Part shown: in pieces, positions 24,801 through 37,640 of the stretch
How positions within the stretch are numbered: the first letter of the stretch is position 1
Layout: every line of letters starts with the position of its first letter
Source of the DNA: Lucifuga dentata
Lineage: Eukaryota > Chordata > Actinopteri > Ophidiiformes > Bythitidae
Assembly: GCA_014773175.1 (NCBI GenBank)
Contig: VXCM01001275.1
Coordinates: 61,535 to 125,534 of the forward strand
Direction: 5' to 3'
DNA: 64,000 bases
Translations under genes and position numbers: made by a program
The notes under the pieces: model-generated
What the model saw: the letters and a program-made list of their open reading frames with translations, nothing else
Told to the model about the DNA's origin: nothing
Database searches by the model: none

Positions 24801-25646
24801 AATGTCTGCAACTTATAATGGATTCATCTGCCTTGAGGATTTTGTATACAGCATGAAAATTTATTAGCAGATTCCATTTGGCAAACAGCAGTGCTGTTCT
24901 GGATGATAGGCTTAAATTTGAAGCATTGAATTAACTCTGTAAAGCCTTTGTGGGGCCAGCAACTTTACTTTCATTTGGAGTTTGAATGACTGTAATGAAT
25001 AGATTCACAAAACCACCTCAAGAATATGGCTGGTTTGTTCAGCCCAGAGAAAGGACTGGCTGAGAAGGTAAATAGGTTATCTTCCCTCAAATTTTCCTAG
25101 AAATAGGGGGGTATCTCCTTTTTTTGGTTAACCAGAGAGATTTTATTCCCTGTTATCTGCGTCATTTTACACAAAACCCCACTCCCTTTATAATGGCTTG
25201 TTTGGACTCGCCCTTTGTCATATTCCCAACCTTACATTTGCTGTGACCTGGTTGAGACAGCGGGACAAGAGTAATTTCTATTCGGTGCAGAGGAATCAAA
25301 ACAAGAAATCATATGGAGGAAAAGGATAAGGATACTTGGAAATTTGAATGAGTGATAGTCGGTGGTGGAACTAGAAAATTTCTGTGATCTATTTCTATTA
25401 CAAGCTTAAATGACATTTCACATTGTTTCTGAATGTGATGTTAGCATTTCACTTCATTTGTAAGGCACAGTAATGTCATTGTTAAAATCCTTACATGACG
25501 TGACCTGATCTTTTGCCTGACTCTTTAGTTTGACATTTTGCTGAGATACAAGCAAAGAGAGAGCTTTAGATTTTTTTTAGTTTTGCTAACGTTCATGCCA
25601 ATTTAATCCTTGTTGAGCCTGGATAAATTATTTGCCATGTTGAGGT
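21889..25646. other. Non-coding stretch, nothing recognised
   Basis: About 3.7 kb of AT-rich DNA with no supported gene, RNA or mobile element. A short poly-A lies at 22411-22425. The plus-strand frame at 23418-23717 and the minus-strand frame opposite it are mutually overlapping and lack domains. Confidence 0.5.
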
Positions 25647-26020
25647 AGTGATGGAAGCAGTACTCAAATTCTTAAAGTAAAAGTAGAAATTCTATTACTA
25701 TTAGCACTAATTTAATTCTGCAGATTTTAATGTTTTCAGATCAGTTTAAGAAAGAAGGAAATGAGGACAGAAGGACAAAATCAAGGAAAGAAAACAGAAA
25801 ATAGGGATGGAATATTGGAAACAAGTATGCAAAGAAAGAAGGAACGAGAAAAAGAAAAAGTATTATTCTGCAAAATACCTTGTAACTATAATCATATAGT
25901 GGATGTACCTACTGTAAATGTAATGGAAAAAAGAAACTGAGGTATCACATAATGGAAACATGTCAGTAAACACATCACTTTTGTACTTAAGTACAGTACG
26001 CGAGTAAATGTGCTCACTTT
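25647..26020. repeat. Degenerate teleost 'AAGTACTxxAGTAxAAGTA' repeat
   Basis: The left edge (GTGATGGAAGCAGTACTCAA, then AAAGTAAAAGTAG) and the right edge (TTTGTACTTAAGTACAGTAC, then GAGTAAATGTGCTCAC) match the form of a very common fish repeat with AGTACTC/AAGTAAAAGTA motifs. The middle (25740-25860) is a purine-rich tract. Class uncertain; it is recognised from motif order only. Confidence 0.4.
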
Positions 26021-27428
26021 GCATTTATGATGTAAAGTAACTGCCATAGACACCTTTATCGTCAAATCAAAAGGCAACTCAAAATAAAACACATGCTGTA
26101 TATTGTACGTATGACATGTGTTAGATGAGACATTTTAAATTTGTGGATGTAGTTTTCCAATTGTGAAACATGCTTTCTCTTTTTTAAAGTGAATACTAAT
26201 ATGAGTCGGCGTGATACCTTTTACGATACTCTTTTGCTAGCGTACTTCTTTTAGCAGCCTCCTGCCTCTGTCTCTCTCTCTCTGCTGTTATAATGAGAAA
26301 AGCCTGATGATTGATTCCCCGTCACTTTGTAGTTCTTTCTTCTGCCTACCTGCCTCCAAACAGGCAGCAGAAAAGGATGATGCAACAGCCTGATATCATC
26401 ATCTGAGCCTGTGTGAAGACAGTGACTCAGATAAGACGTTCACCGGTGTACAGAGGAGGGGAGCGATAGGCACACATGCACATTCACAGACGGATAAAGA
26501 GAAGCACATGAATTGAAGTGTACAAACAGTATTTACAGTAACTTACAAATGACCTCAGTGCCTACTAGATGTAACATCCATTTGTGAAAACGTCCAGGAT
26601 GCCTTCATACATCATCCACAGTACAATTTAATGACTTTACAAGACCAAGCAGGCCTACTGTGACCTTTGTGACTACATATCCCAACACTACAAACAAATG
26701 CCGCGCACAAATTTACAGCACTTTCCATATTGTTTAATACATCGAAATATATTACTGAGAACAAAGTCAACAGTTCCTGACTCCCCTCCACAGAAAATGC
26801 AGCAAGAAATACAGGGTTTGATTGGAGCAAAGCTGCATTAGAAAACAGATCCTGTCACCATGGGAAATACATAAATAATGTTACTGACAATATATGTATA
26901 GAAATAAACAAAGCTTCACTGTTAGATGTATAGAAAGTATATTAATCCATCTCCAGAGATGGGAAATCAGATGGAATGTACAGGCTTCAGAACAAGTGCT
27001 TCTATCTGAAGTCAGTAGTCTAAAAATGTGAGTCATGTTAAACACGCAGCTTTCATATAAATTGTATTTGCTCATTTTTTTTCATCAGTCGCTGCAATAT
27101 TATCCTTAAAAAAAAAAAAGAAGTTATTTGGAGCTGTAGGATGAGGAGATATAACTTTTAATAATTCCACTGGGGACCTCCAAAAATTTTTAGAGGGCTT
27201 CTGTGCAGTTCAAAGGTCTTAATGGACAAATTTGACATATATCATTTTAAATCCAGACTCTCAAGAATAAATAGGTAATTGCTACAGTTTTGCAATGTGG
27301 CAGTATTCCATTCTGTGGATAATCAGTCTTTTCTAAATTGTCTATTCTAAATCCACTTACTACAGTCTCAAGTGACAAAGAAAGAAAGAAAGTAGTTTCA
27401 GGCTCTGATCACAAGAGGAGCCCAGAAT
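26021..27428. other. Non-coding stretch, nothing recognised
   Basis: No gene is supported. A short (TC)n lies near 26272-26283 and a poly-A at 27108-27119. Confidence 0.5.
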
Positions 27429-27480
27429 TCCTTGCAGGTCTCCTGTCTTGTCCATGGACAAGACAGGAGACCTGCAAGGA
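27429..27480. repeat. Perfect 52-bp palindrome, no spacer
   Basis: The 26-base left arm, ending CAGGTCTCCTGTCTTGTCCA, is followed without any loop by its exact reverse complement TGGACAAGACAGGAGACCTG and onward. The centre is CCATGG at 27452-27457, and symmetry is lost at 27428/27481. It could extrude as a cruciform or fold into a hairpin RNA. The alternative is an assembly fold-back or a short templated inversion in the source genome. Confidence 0.9.
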
Positions 27481-27520
27481 GGCGTACAGGAGGCGTGCAA
27501 GGAGACCTACAGGAGGCGTG
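27475..27520 (+). repeat. Tandem 23-bp minisatellite, two units
   Basis: Two adjacent 23-bp units (27475-27497 and 27498-27520) each have the form CAAGGAG-n5-ACAGGAGGCGTG, and differ at three positions. Each unit is itself a near-dimer of an 11-12 bp CA(A/G)GGAGGCGT motif. It begins inside the right arm of the palindrome, suggesting that replication slippage at the hairpin created it. Confidence 0.75.
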
Positions 27521-30136
27521 CTACGACACAAGCCATCCTTGTCATAGCTCGTGGCGGCTCATCAATAAGGTTGTGGAACAGCAACACAGAGGTCTCTGTC
27601 ATGGAGAGACCAGCTAATCATGGTCTCTGTGGGAAACAGTGGGGAGGCAGTCTGTCTTCTAATGCACAAACACAGCCAAGAAAACACACAATAACCAGTA
27701 GGAAGACACACTTCCACAAGCGCACGCATAAACACATCGTGATGTACAGTATGCAAATGCTGCAACATGCACACAGGCAGTCATGCAAGACATGGTTATT
27801 GCCCTCCCTGTTGTTTCGGTTTCAGTCTTTTGCTGCGTGTTTGCCTGGATCCAAAAGAGCAAGTATAGTTATTCAATACAAACACTTGAGCATTTCATGG
27901 GCTCATTGCCTCTTTGATGGTGCAAAACATTAGTAAGAATGTTTTAACCTCATGCATTCAGAAGTTGGATTAAATTGAGGATCTGGTGTCTCATGATAAT
28001 CTCCTTTAGAATTGGAAGAAACAGTGAATTGAAGTTAGTATGAAGATGTTTGAAGTATCAAAGGATCAGAGAATATACGATTTTACGGGTCAAATAATGT
28101 CTTCATCATGTAAATGGTCATTTCACTCAGCCATGAAATTCAAAATACTGATGTTGCATATATACTGTAGTATGGAATTGCTAATGTATTATTAATAGAA
28201 AGCCTTGAAAGCACAAATAACTGAAGTGCACAGAAGAAGATATTAGACACAATGTAATTTTTCCTTTGAATGATTATTAGGTAATACTTGAAAGAGTTGA
28301 AAACCACATGAAATGGGATATTATACCAAATTATGTGGCAAGATTAAGAATAAACCTTAAACGGCACATTTGCAAGTTAGCAGCAAATTATTTTCCTTGT
28401 TTGTTTCTCTTGGCAGTTAGCCAGCAATTCTGCGAGGACTCTTATAATTAAACAATAACTTTCACACAGCCAAATAAGAAATGTCTGATGGTTTATGGCT
28501 TTTAAAATATAATCTTGTTATTTTTTTTTTAATCACTTTATTTAATTTAGACTGTGTTTTCTCTCCTGTATGAACAGCGTTTCTGTCATTCTGATGTCTT
28601 TGCAGACGGGTAGATGAGCAAAACTTTTGGTCTTAATTTACCTAAACTAAAGTTAATTGATTAGATTATAATATACAGCACAAGAGGTCTCAGGTGTGTT
28701 CTGCCTAGTAGCAATTTACTTAGAAAAATATCTTGTTTAAGACCATTAATTACATCCGAAATTACATTTTTCTTTAACATGGATGACTGTGGTTGCTTGA
28801 ATCAAACCACATACATTTGGGATTTATCCAAATGATTCCCTTTAGTGTACAGACTTTGTACAAAGTCCTTGTAAAAAGTTAACTTGTACCTGTTTTGGTA
28901 AGTCTTTGTTCTAAGGCATACTTAAAAAAGGTTCATAAGATGTAACTAATGGCTGTTTTCATAGTTAACCAATGCTTAATCAGTGTTTTATAGATCAATA
29001 ATAAGTGTGTTTGCTCCTCCAATGTAGCCTGCTTTGACTTTTTAGCTTTTTAATCCATCAGTCAGATCATTTACATGCATACTGTCCTTGTCTGTGCCGT
29101 GATTAAAGTAAAATATGGAGAAATACACGAGTGGAATTAATGCAGTTTGCCTACTCAAATTTTAAGCAAGTGGACTGTTTACTTGTTTGAGTAAATTGAT
29201 TATAATCACATAATCCAGGTCTGTTACTTGAAGTACACCAGTGTCGGTTTATGGCAATTTTGATCTCATTATGGTGTTTGCATGTTTGGAAAAAAAATCG
29301 ATTTATTGCCTTAAGCCTCCTACACACTGTGTGTGATTATGGCTGTCCCAGATGAAAGGTAATGATGGTGAGACAAACATGATAAAATCCCTGGATGTAG
29401 TGTCCCCGGATTTAGTGTCTTGCGATGAAAAACAGCCCGTGACAAAATCCTGACGGTGTCAGAAATTTAGGATCAAGATCTCAGTGTGACTACTGCTGCA
29501 AAGCATGTCTGTAAACCAACCATGACTCTCCATTTCTTGTGTTTGTGTGAGTGAGAGAGAGGAAGAGAGAGAGAGAGAGAGAGCAGCTCTGTAGTGTTTT
29601 TTGTCAGCTGTAATTCTGCATCTCAACAGGTATTCATCACGCAATCTGACCAGAATCTAACTTGATCTCATGTAGCGTGACGCAGAAAACCTTCTCACAC
29701 AGTGTGATGTGCAGCGAAATTAAAAGATTGGAGTATCATCAACATTTCAGCATTCAGGTAAACAAATTGAGTTCGGCCCTCCAATGAACAGTTTGGAAAA
29801 TGGCTGCAGAACATCTGAACCAAATCTGTTTATTCACAACTTATTAACATTTATATCTCCAGACCTAATAGATTGTTGTTGTGGAAAAAGCCTTTATTAA
29901 TTACTTACTAACATCACTGTAAAACAGTAAATGTAAAAGTATTGATCGTAAGTAAGCAATTGTAGTGGCCCACTTAGGAAGTGGTACCCCACCCCAGTTC
30001 TAATACAGTACAGGGTCGTGAGGGGCATGAATGAGTCTTTGTTCTGGTTTGCCAAAGAGAACTACACTGAAACTCAGTTATGCTTCCAAATTCTTATCAT
30101 TTTCTGTGCTGAGTAGTCCCATGCATCCCATGAAAA
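27521..30136. other. Non-coding stretch, nothing recognised
   Basis: The 161-codon plus-strand frame that begins at 27448 runs through the palindrome and into unique sequence; it has no domain and is taken as chance. A purine (GA)n run occupies 29551-29583. Otherwise AT-rich single-copy-looking DNA. Confidence 0.5.
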
Positions 30137-30514
30137 TACACTACAGGCCAGAAGTTTGAGGCCATCCTCAGAATTAGCCTGAGCAGACTGTGTAGCACGT
30201 TAATCCCAAAATGATGTGGGAAAAGGCAGACAGCAGATATTGAATAGAATGTTAAAACACATCAGCAAGGGAGTTTGAACACGACTGGAGTGCCAGTGCA
30301 CTAATGCAGACTGGGCATGCCTTCATTAAAAATCATTTTAGCCATAGTGGCTACATAATGTGCTCTTTTCATAAATTCTTCTTGCAAATTAATGAGTTAA
30401 ATTTATTTTATATATTTTTGTTATTTCCTGTGCAATACATTTTAAAACAAACAGTGTTTAGAGGATTTTTATTTAAAATCTGAGGGTGGCCTCAAACTTC
30501 CAGCCTATAGTGTA
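30137..30514. mobile_element. Non-autonomous Tc1/mariner-type miniature element
   Basis: The left end is TACACTACAGGCCAGAAG, then TTTGAGGCCATCCTCAGA. The right end is its inverted copy, TCTGAGGGTGGCCTCAAAC, then TTCCAGCCTATAGTGTA. The terminal TA on both sides is the Tc1/mariner target duplication. TIRs are about 35 bp with four or five mismatches. The 300-bp interior has no open frame. The 'CACTAxxGGCCxxAAGTTTGAGGCC' end resembles Tc1-like TIRs of fish, but the TIR differs from the element at 90-417, so it is a separate family. Confidence 0.78.
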
Positions 30515-30735
30515 GTTATGTGAGATCAAATTCAGATGTTTTTTTTTTTTTTTTTTTNTTTTTTTTTTTTTTTTTCTGTCTTATTAGCATGTGTAAACCA
30601 AATTTGAAACCTCATGCAATGAGCAATAAATCATCATCAAAAATGTTATAAAGGCCATTCTCAAAAGAAAAATTATAAAGCAGAGGTTGGCAAATAATAT
30701 TCTATTATAAAAGCATATACTTTATATACAGTATA

Positions 30736-30777
<42 letters not shown>

Positions 30778-33700
30778 AGACTGGCTCCCGTCTCTTTACT
30801 GTCATCACTCAACAAGAAGTAATATTGTACATTACACTAAGAGAGGGTTTTATTTGGAGCCGGCAGTCCAAGGGCATTCATAAGAAAATGAAATTGACTT
30901 TTCAAAGATTCATTGTGAGGCATTTATATTAATCTTGGCTATAGAATGAGTCATTCTTTAAACTTATGATTCATCAAATAGACACAAGACTATATGGGTT
31001 TAACCTGAACCAGAAACTCTCATATTTCATCACTGAGTCATTGGAGAGAAGGAAGTTTTATTAGACTTATGAGAAATGTCTGGCCAAAGCGCCCACAATT
31101 AGTTATTGAATACTTTACCTGCTGATCAATACCTAATTACACTGGCGTTTTCTAGTTTGGTGGATTAATGGTTAAAAACACAATAGCTTGTTAGTGAGAG
31201 CAGCCTGATGAAGACAGAAACCCAGAAACCATACATCATGACTTCATAAGTTGATGGTAGCAAAGTGTCCTTAATCATGCTTAACAACATTAGCAACAGA
31301 GAATAAGGAGAGACGCAAAAGCCCAGACTGTTGGTGATGTAACTGTGTTAGCCATGCCAGCACAGATGTCATACACCTGGAAGTAAAGACACAACACCAT
31401 AAATAATCCTCATTGAAAACCACTGTCAAAAATCAGAAGAGTATCTCATTAAATTCAGCACTGAGAAGCATCATAAATCTATAACATGGACCACATTCAT
31501 GTATGCGCTATTTATTCTCATTATTTAAGGACATTACATTATGGTACAGTTTTTGCCTGCATAAAATGCGCTTCCATGTCCAGTCATGGTTCTTCTTTTT
31601 ATGTGCCTTTTAGTCCTACATCTCTCCTCAAATTAATTAAAAACGCTAAGGGAAATTACATTCCCCCTCCCTCTCCATTAAAATATGAGATTATCATAGT
31701 TACCCCAAGAAATACTCAACCTTGAGTTCAATGCCGTCTGCCTGCGCACCCTGAAAACCACATAAATGTACAGTACTCGCTATGAATGCAGTTTCCCACA
31801 ATGTGGCATGAATAATAACACCTTGTTAAATATGTACAAATCACCATTTAAAGACAAACTGCAATGGCTATTATTAGTCTAATCAATCTGTCCTTTCTTC
31901 CCGTCTTTTCTCAAGGACAGAGGCGAGCGTTAATAAGACTCATTTAGCACAAAGCAGCAAACAAATGCTCAGCAGAATGCACAGATAATTAGATAATACG
32001 CTAATAAGATTGCTTTGAAGTAGATAAACATTCAGTAAATATCAGAGAATGTCACAGGTGTTTTTGCACAAAGCGTGTGAAATCAGCGCTCATTAACACT
32101 GATAATGCAAAGAGGTCGTTCTGTCACATTTAAATGGGGGTAGATTATTTAGTTGACGATCTGAAACTATGTAAATCCTTTGTGAAAGTGTGTCATGACC
32201 TGAATTTCTCACTATTTAGTGAGCAAAGTTTGACTGTTGTTGGTAATAGTTTCAGGCAGTACTTGGCAGCCAATTTTCAGATGTTGGATATATCCCTCGT
32301 GCTCCACTGAATATGTTTCAGTGAAGCAGACTGGCTGTGGAGTGTGTGTGTGTGCACATGTGTGCGTACGGTTTGTTTATCAAAGGGAATAAAAAAGCTT
32401 GTAGAAAAATGGACTGACTGATGTCCGGAACACGATGAGGTTGTTTTTACTCAAGGGCAAAACATCTAACCCTTATAAAATGAATTATGGATTGCAGAAT
32501 TTTGTTTGTTCGTGTGTTTTCTCTCACGTGTTTTCTTTCATGTTGCGATGCGATTGATTTCTATGTCAAAAGTGCACTCATATTTGTGTATGTGTGTTCT
32601 TTTGTGAATGCAGATGTGTCAATGTGTGAGCAATTAGACTGGAGGTTGATATACTGTATATTTAGCTTTAGCAAAGCTTTTCAAATCGAGTGCTGACATT
32701 TTGATTCATCGTAGTATTTTCTACATAGCACAGGCAGGAATAATAACGGAATGGTGGAATGATGGCGCCTCTTCCACCTCGATGAACATTCCTGCAGAAA
32801 CATATTAACCAGTCGGCTCCAATTGAGTCAATAGATTTTTAGCAACCATGGCTACGCTTGTCAGCTTTAGCTGATTGCCTGACACATTTCCTCAGTGTCT
32901 CTTGGCTCATCTACAGTTGTCAGTTCTCCAGACGTGGCTGTTGAAGCTGTGCTCCTGGCCGTTCAGTTAATTCCCTGTACAGCCGGCCTTTTTTCCCCCG
33001 TCTGGACACTGGCCAACTCTGTCAGTCCTGATGTCTCCATCGCCCACAGTGGCTCAGTCTATCTGGCCCTGACTTTGGTGCCTTAGATTTTCTCCCTCTC
33101 ACTCTCTTTCTCTCCTTCACTCCTGGGTTCCTGACCTCTCTTTATTTCTCTCTCTCTTTTCGCAATCTTTTCCTCTTTCATCCCACTCTATTTCACCACT
33201 CTACCCCTGTTGCACAACCTTCCTTTCTCTCTCTGAACTTCTGTAGCACTCCCAGGGGTGTTGTAGCCAAACAGCAGCAGTGCCATATCAGATGCTGTCA
33301 GAATATGGAGGGAAGCTGTGGCCTGAAGCTGGGCGACTTCTCAGCAGCCCATCGACCATAGCAAAGTGCCAGCGATGCATAACTGATAAAGACATCATGG
33401 GGTTTAAGGTAAATTTGTCACGAGTGAGATAAAACACAAGCTCAGACGGAGGAACTTGTTTTGTGTAAACATGGGAATCAGTCAAATTCTGCCTCCATCC
33501 GCTCTGTATTCTCCATCAGAGTTGCAGGCTTGATGCAAATCGATGAAGTAATTTTCCCTCAGACTTGTTGTAATTAACAGTCTGTCATGCACGCTCAGGG
33601 GAACTGTGGCATTTGAATAGAGGCGACTTCCAGCTGCTGCTGAGACGGCTGTGATTTAAGGCATTTAAGACAGAAAGGCTGGAAGAGAGAGGCGTTTAAG

Positions 33701-33887
33701 ACGGGACACATCAGACTTATCCTTCACACCAATTCCAGCCGCCACAAAACACTCCTGTCTTTATGTGTACCGTCGGGTTTTTATTTTTGAGGCGGCATTA
33801 TCCATTTTCACCTGAAATTCATCATATCCACAGATGCTCGTGTGTGCTGAGGAATTATTTTATCAACCAAATAATTCCTACAGGTGG
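30515..33887. other. Non-coding stretch with poly-T, (CA)n and a pyrimidine tract
   Basis: Poly-T with an N (30539-30575, N at 30558), an (AC)18 microsatellite (30739-30774) and a strongly pyrimidine-biased plus strand at 33085-33245. The plus-strand frame 32895-33086 has a fair acceptor-like sequence before it (ACATTTCCTCAG) but no domain and no donor, and is not called. Confidence 0.5.
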
Positions 33888-33909
33888 TAATGATGATAAT
33901 AATAATAAT

Positions 33910-33951
<42 letters not shown>
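33888..33951. repeat. (AAT)n microsatellite
   Basis: About 20 AAT/ATA triplets with two imperfect units (GATGAT near the start and TTATAAT). It encodes the poly-asparagine open frame on the plus strand, which is not a gene. Confidence 0.9.
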
Positions 33952-34597
33952 TCAGCACTTGATACAGAATTCAGAGCTACAGTTTCCTTGGTAACATCTT
34001 AAACTACTGAACAGGTTTTCATGTCTTGTACGTCCAAATCAACAGGGGCAAATTGTTTTCTTGTCCTTCATTTAATGCATTAGTCAAGTCCATATCTGCA
34101 TGTCCTTGCCATCCAATATAAATGCAGAAACTAAGTGATCATGCAGTATAATAGCCACATTAAGGCTCATTTGTAGTTGTACTGTATTGACCTGAAGTGG
34201 GAACCAGGATGATAAATTAAGCTTTGCCACCTTGGGAACTGCTGCATTGAATCTACTTGCATTATTGTAATTTCAATGATTTTGAAGAGTAGATGTCTTT
34301 CAATCAGAGTTTTAGCAGTTTTATAATGATGCTGTGGAGGCGTTTCCACCACGCCATCAAATAATATTCCAGAGGGAAACTGATGAACATAAAAGTAACA
34401 CAATCAAAGGCAGGCAGAGAGTGTGTGAGTATTGGAATTAATGAAGGAAACATTTATTGACATGCAATCAGCGCAATTATCGCTAAGAAGGCAAAGCAAA
34501 TTCTAATCACTGCCAGGATTTTTTTCCCCACCAAACCATCAACTTAATTTCCGAACAAACTTCCTTCATCGTTCTAGAAAGACAACTCAAAAAGTTT
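33952..34597. other. Non-coding stretch, nothing recognised
   Basis: AT-rich DNA without a supported feature. Confidence 0.5.
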
Positions 34598-34770
34598 CAA
34601 AGTTTTATTTGTCATGTGCAGCCATACAAGTGTAATGACAGTGAAATGCTTTTATTGGTAGGTTTCCAGACTGTGCTTCTTAAGTATAAAAAATATGATA
34701 AACTAAAAACAAAATAAAAATAAGGATAAGGCAACAAGAGAAAAAATAGAATTAAAAATTAAAAATGTTT
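34598..34770 (+). repeat. Dispersed repeat with A-rich tail
   Basis: The head TTTCAAAGTTTTATTTGTCA followed by TGTGCAGCCATACAAGTG and CAGTGAAATGCTT matches a repeat I recall from many fish. It is followed by A-rich sequence ending around AATTAAAAATTAAAAATG, like a retroposon tail. Family not named. Confidence 0.4.
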
Positions 34771-35362
34771 CCATTGATGAGGAATAAATAATCTCTAAAT
34801 CTAGGCTTCATACCAAATGTGCAAAACAGAGAAACAGACTTTTTTTTTATGAATTATGCTGATGAGGTGATTCCAGGTAAAATCTATTATCCCTAATTAA
34901 TTTCCCTATTGAATCTATACCACTCGCTGAAGATGAGACAAAGATTAAGAGAAGCAGATGAGGAATTTTGAAGCTTTGACAATATGGACTCTATAATAGG
35001 AAGATGTCTCTAATACTCAGCAAAGGTCCTTAAACAATGGATATGAGTTCAGTGGAACATTTATAGGAGATTTTGAGATGATGTCGGAAATAGAGGTTTT
35101 CACTGCCACCGTAAAAGTGGAGAGTCCAGATGATCCTTCAGTATTACATTAATGGTGAATTGCATTGTCTTTTCTTCTGGGAAATGAATTGACCACATCA
35201 GCGCCACACACACACCACACTCACCACATGCGCGCGCACACAATCACAGAGCTGCTACTTTAGAGAAAATTGAAATGTTTCACTCTATTAAGTAGAAAAT
35301 GGGATTTAATTTGTTTAGAATGGTATGCTGTACGTGAGATTGTCAATAATGTGACGATGAAA
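34771..35362. other. Non-coding stretch, nothing recognised
   Basis: No gene is supported. Short interrupted CA/CG dinucleotide runs lie near 35203-35240. Confidence 0.5.
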
Positions 35363-35924
35363 TTAAAAGACATTACCGGCGATTTTGCATGTTGGAACCC
35401 AGTATATGCAAACCACATACATGTTACATCACTGACTATTATTTCCCAAAATATGCTACTGGAGTAGTAAATATTAGAATTCTTTTTCCGACCTTCCAGA
35501 CGGCCATTGGCTTCAGTTCATTTCAGTACGCTCTAAAAATCAACTTGTAGAGACTTAAAATGTGCTATAGATAAGTAATCCGTCATCATGAACACGACGT
35601 CTGTTACATACTTTGTCAAAGGAACTTTATTTAACCAGCCTGCAGCACGGAAGACAATATGTGTGTCCACCAGGGAATATAATCCCAGGAAAAGCTTTTA
35701 CAGAGAAATTAAAAACGACCGTGTCTTCTACATTCAGACATGTTAGCAGGCGAAACGTTGAATTTGAAGAAATCACCTGAACATTTAATTTTGAAAAGTT
35801 AGGTGGGTTTTATAACATAACAGGAACCAAAATACTGTTTTGTGTTTTATGAATTGGTTGTCAGCAAACACAACGTGTATGTGGGTAGTATTTAATGGGC
35901 AAAATTGCCAGTATGGTCCTTTAA
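35363..35924 (+). mobile_element. TTAA-type MITE, copy D
   Basis: TTAA at 35363-35366 is followed by AAGACATTACCGGCGATT, a diverged left end. TTAA at 35921-35924 is preceded by CCAGTATGGTCCT. Interior blocks in plus order: ATGCTACTGGAGTAG, GACCTTCCAGACGGCC, TGTCCACCAGGGAATATAAT, GCAGGCGAAACG, TTTGAAAAGTTAGG. No coding capacity. It seems more diverged at its left end than copies B, E and F. Confidence 0.78.
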
Positions 35925-37640
35925 CTGATGCAACAACTATAGTAATAATAACTTTACTAATAATCTGCTTTCACTTGGTCCACTTTGAGAAATATATGTC
36001 TATAAATTCTGAACTTTTAACTTAGGAAATGTGAGAGAGGAGAAAGGCCGAGAGCTGAGACTGTCAGAATTCTTTACTTGCGTGTGTGTGTAGGTGTACA
36101 TTTTACCGTTGACATGAGGGATGATGGGAGATGGGGAGGATCTTTCAATAAGTGTAGCAACTTGTTCTACCTGCCATCATGGCTGAGGAGGAAGAAGGTG
36201 TATTCTCTCTGTCAGTCTTGATCTCACCTCTCCGTGCTGAAGGCATTACACGTCATTTTCCCACACAGCCTTTGCGTTGTTGTGTCAGGATGACTGTTGA
36301 TTGGCACTTTGATAGAGTGAAAATCAGCAAGAGAGGAGATGAGATCTGACCGCGCCTACGTTCACGGCTTCGCTGTCCGCCGTTTTGCCAAGGGAAGAAA
36401 CAAACAACAGTTTCACTAAGTCCAGGCAACCGGCCCAACATATAAACAAGATGAATAATGTCTCCAGGGGAAACCAAGAGTAGGAGAGGAGGCAGGGAAG
36501 TTCTGTGTTTGTTCTCTGATCAATGCCATACATAGTGTATGAGCCTCTAAGAACTATGGGTAAAAGTTGTTTATTTCTGCTAGAGAAAGTTCCGTCATGG
36601 AGACAGAAATGTGCTGCTGAGATGAGGCTGAATAAGAGTAAAATATGAGGAGTGAACAGTGAGATATATATGTGTGTGTGAGAGACAGAGAGGCAGAGAC
36701 AGAGGGGGAGAGTTTCTCATCTCACATAATAAAATGTGATGTTTGCTCAGATCGATCCATGAGTTGGGGCATGCGGCCAAGCAAAGGCCAGGGACGCTAC
36801 TGATTTAAGCAGGAGAATAAAGAGGAAAAAGCAAAACATTTAGATTACAGCGTCATATCCTTCTATAGAGGTCTGATTCTCTGCAATAAACACCCGTCAA
36901 CCTCAGCCACTGCAGAGCTCTCTGAGAAAATTAAAAGACAAAATTGCCTTCATAAATATTAATCTGCGTAAGGCAGAGGTTGTGCCCTTCACAATTATTC
37001 ATGCTCTCCAGAGCGCATTTCTCAAGAGTAAACAGTATCCTCCTGTTTGCCTAATGCAGAACATTTGGTAGGTGAGTGGGCATAATTGATGCCTTCATAT
37101 TCTGTTCGTGAGGATGTAATTAAACACAGTGTGGTATAGAACACATTCATCTCCCTTTCCTTCCCCTTTGCCTTTCACACACACACACAAACACACACAC
37201 ACACACACACATTTTCTCACAGTTGCACCCTCATTCATTTCTTCAGCAGCAGCGGCCGGGTTTGCTTATAATTAAAGGTGGAGAGCGAGTTCATTTCACA
37301 GCATTTTGGCACGTTGGCAACACTCTGGGGTCAGCAAATATAGATGGCCGGTGCCTTAGTGGCTTTGTTTTACATGGTGTAATTTATTATTAGTTGGTTG
37401 CTTAAGTGTGACAGAATCATTAGTGGGCAGAAAATAAAAGGCAACAATACTTTTCTCTGCGGGCTGACACTATAACACCTTTATGTGCAGTTATAGTTCA
37501 TGACTTATGGATTACAGTGGAATATGTCTCAGTACGAATTTCATTTTTTTTAGAGGACATCAGGGGATTTCACGCAGTGTTCATCCCTGCTGAAGTGCCA
37601 TTGAGCAAGACATACCTGAACAGCTTGTGCAGCAGGTACA
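35925..37640. other. Non-coding stretch with (CA)n
   Basis: An interrupted (CA)n at about 37175-37211. No gene is supported. The segment near 36930-37030 is rich in homeodomain-like ATTA sites, which by itself proves nothing. Confidence 0.5.

Noticed and set aside
27448..27933. 161-codon plus-strand open frame, the longest non-repeat plus frame in the window
   Set aside because: It starts inside the perfect palindrome, runs through a minisatellite, has no domain, and has no splice or expression signal.
32895..33086. Plus-strand frame preceded by a CTCAG acceptor-like site
   Set aside because: There is no donor, no domain and no polyadenylation signal. The single acceptor motif is expected by chance.
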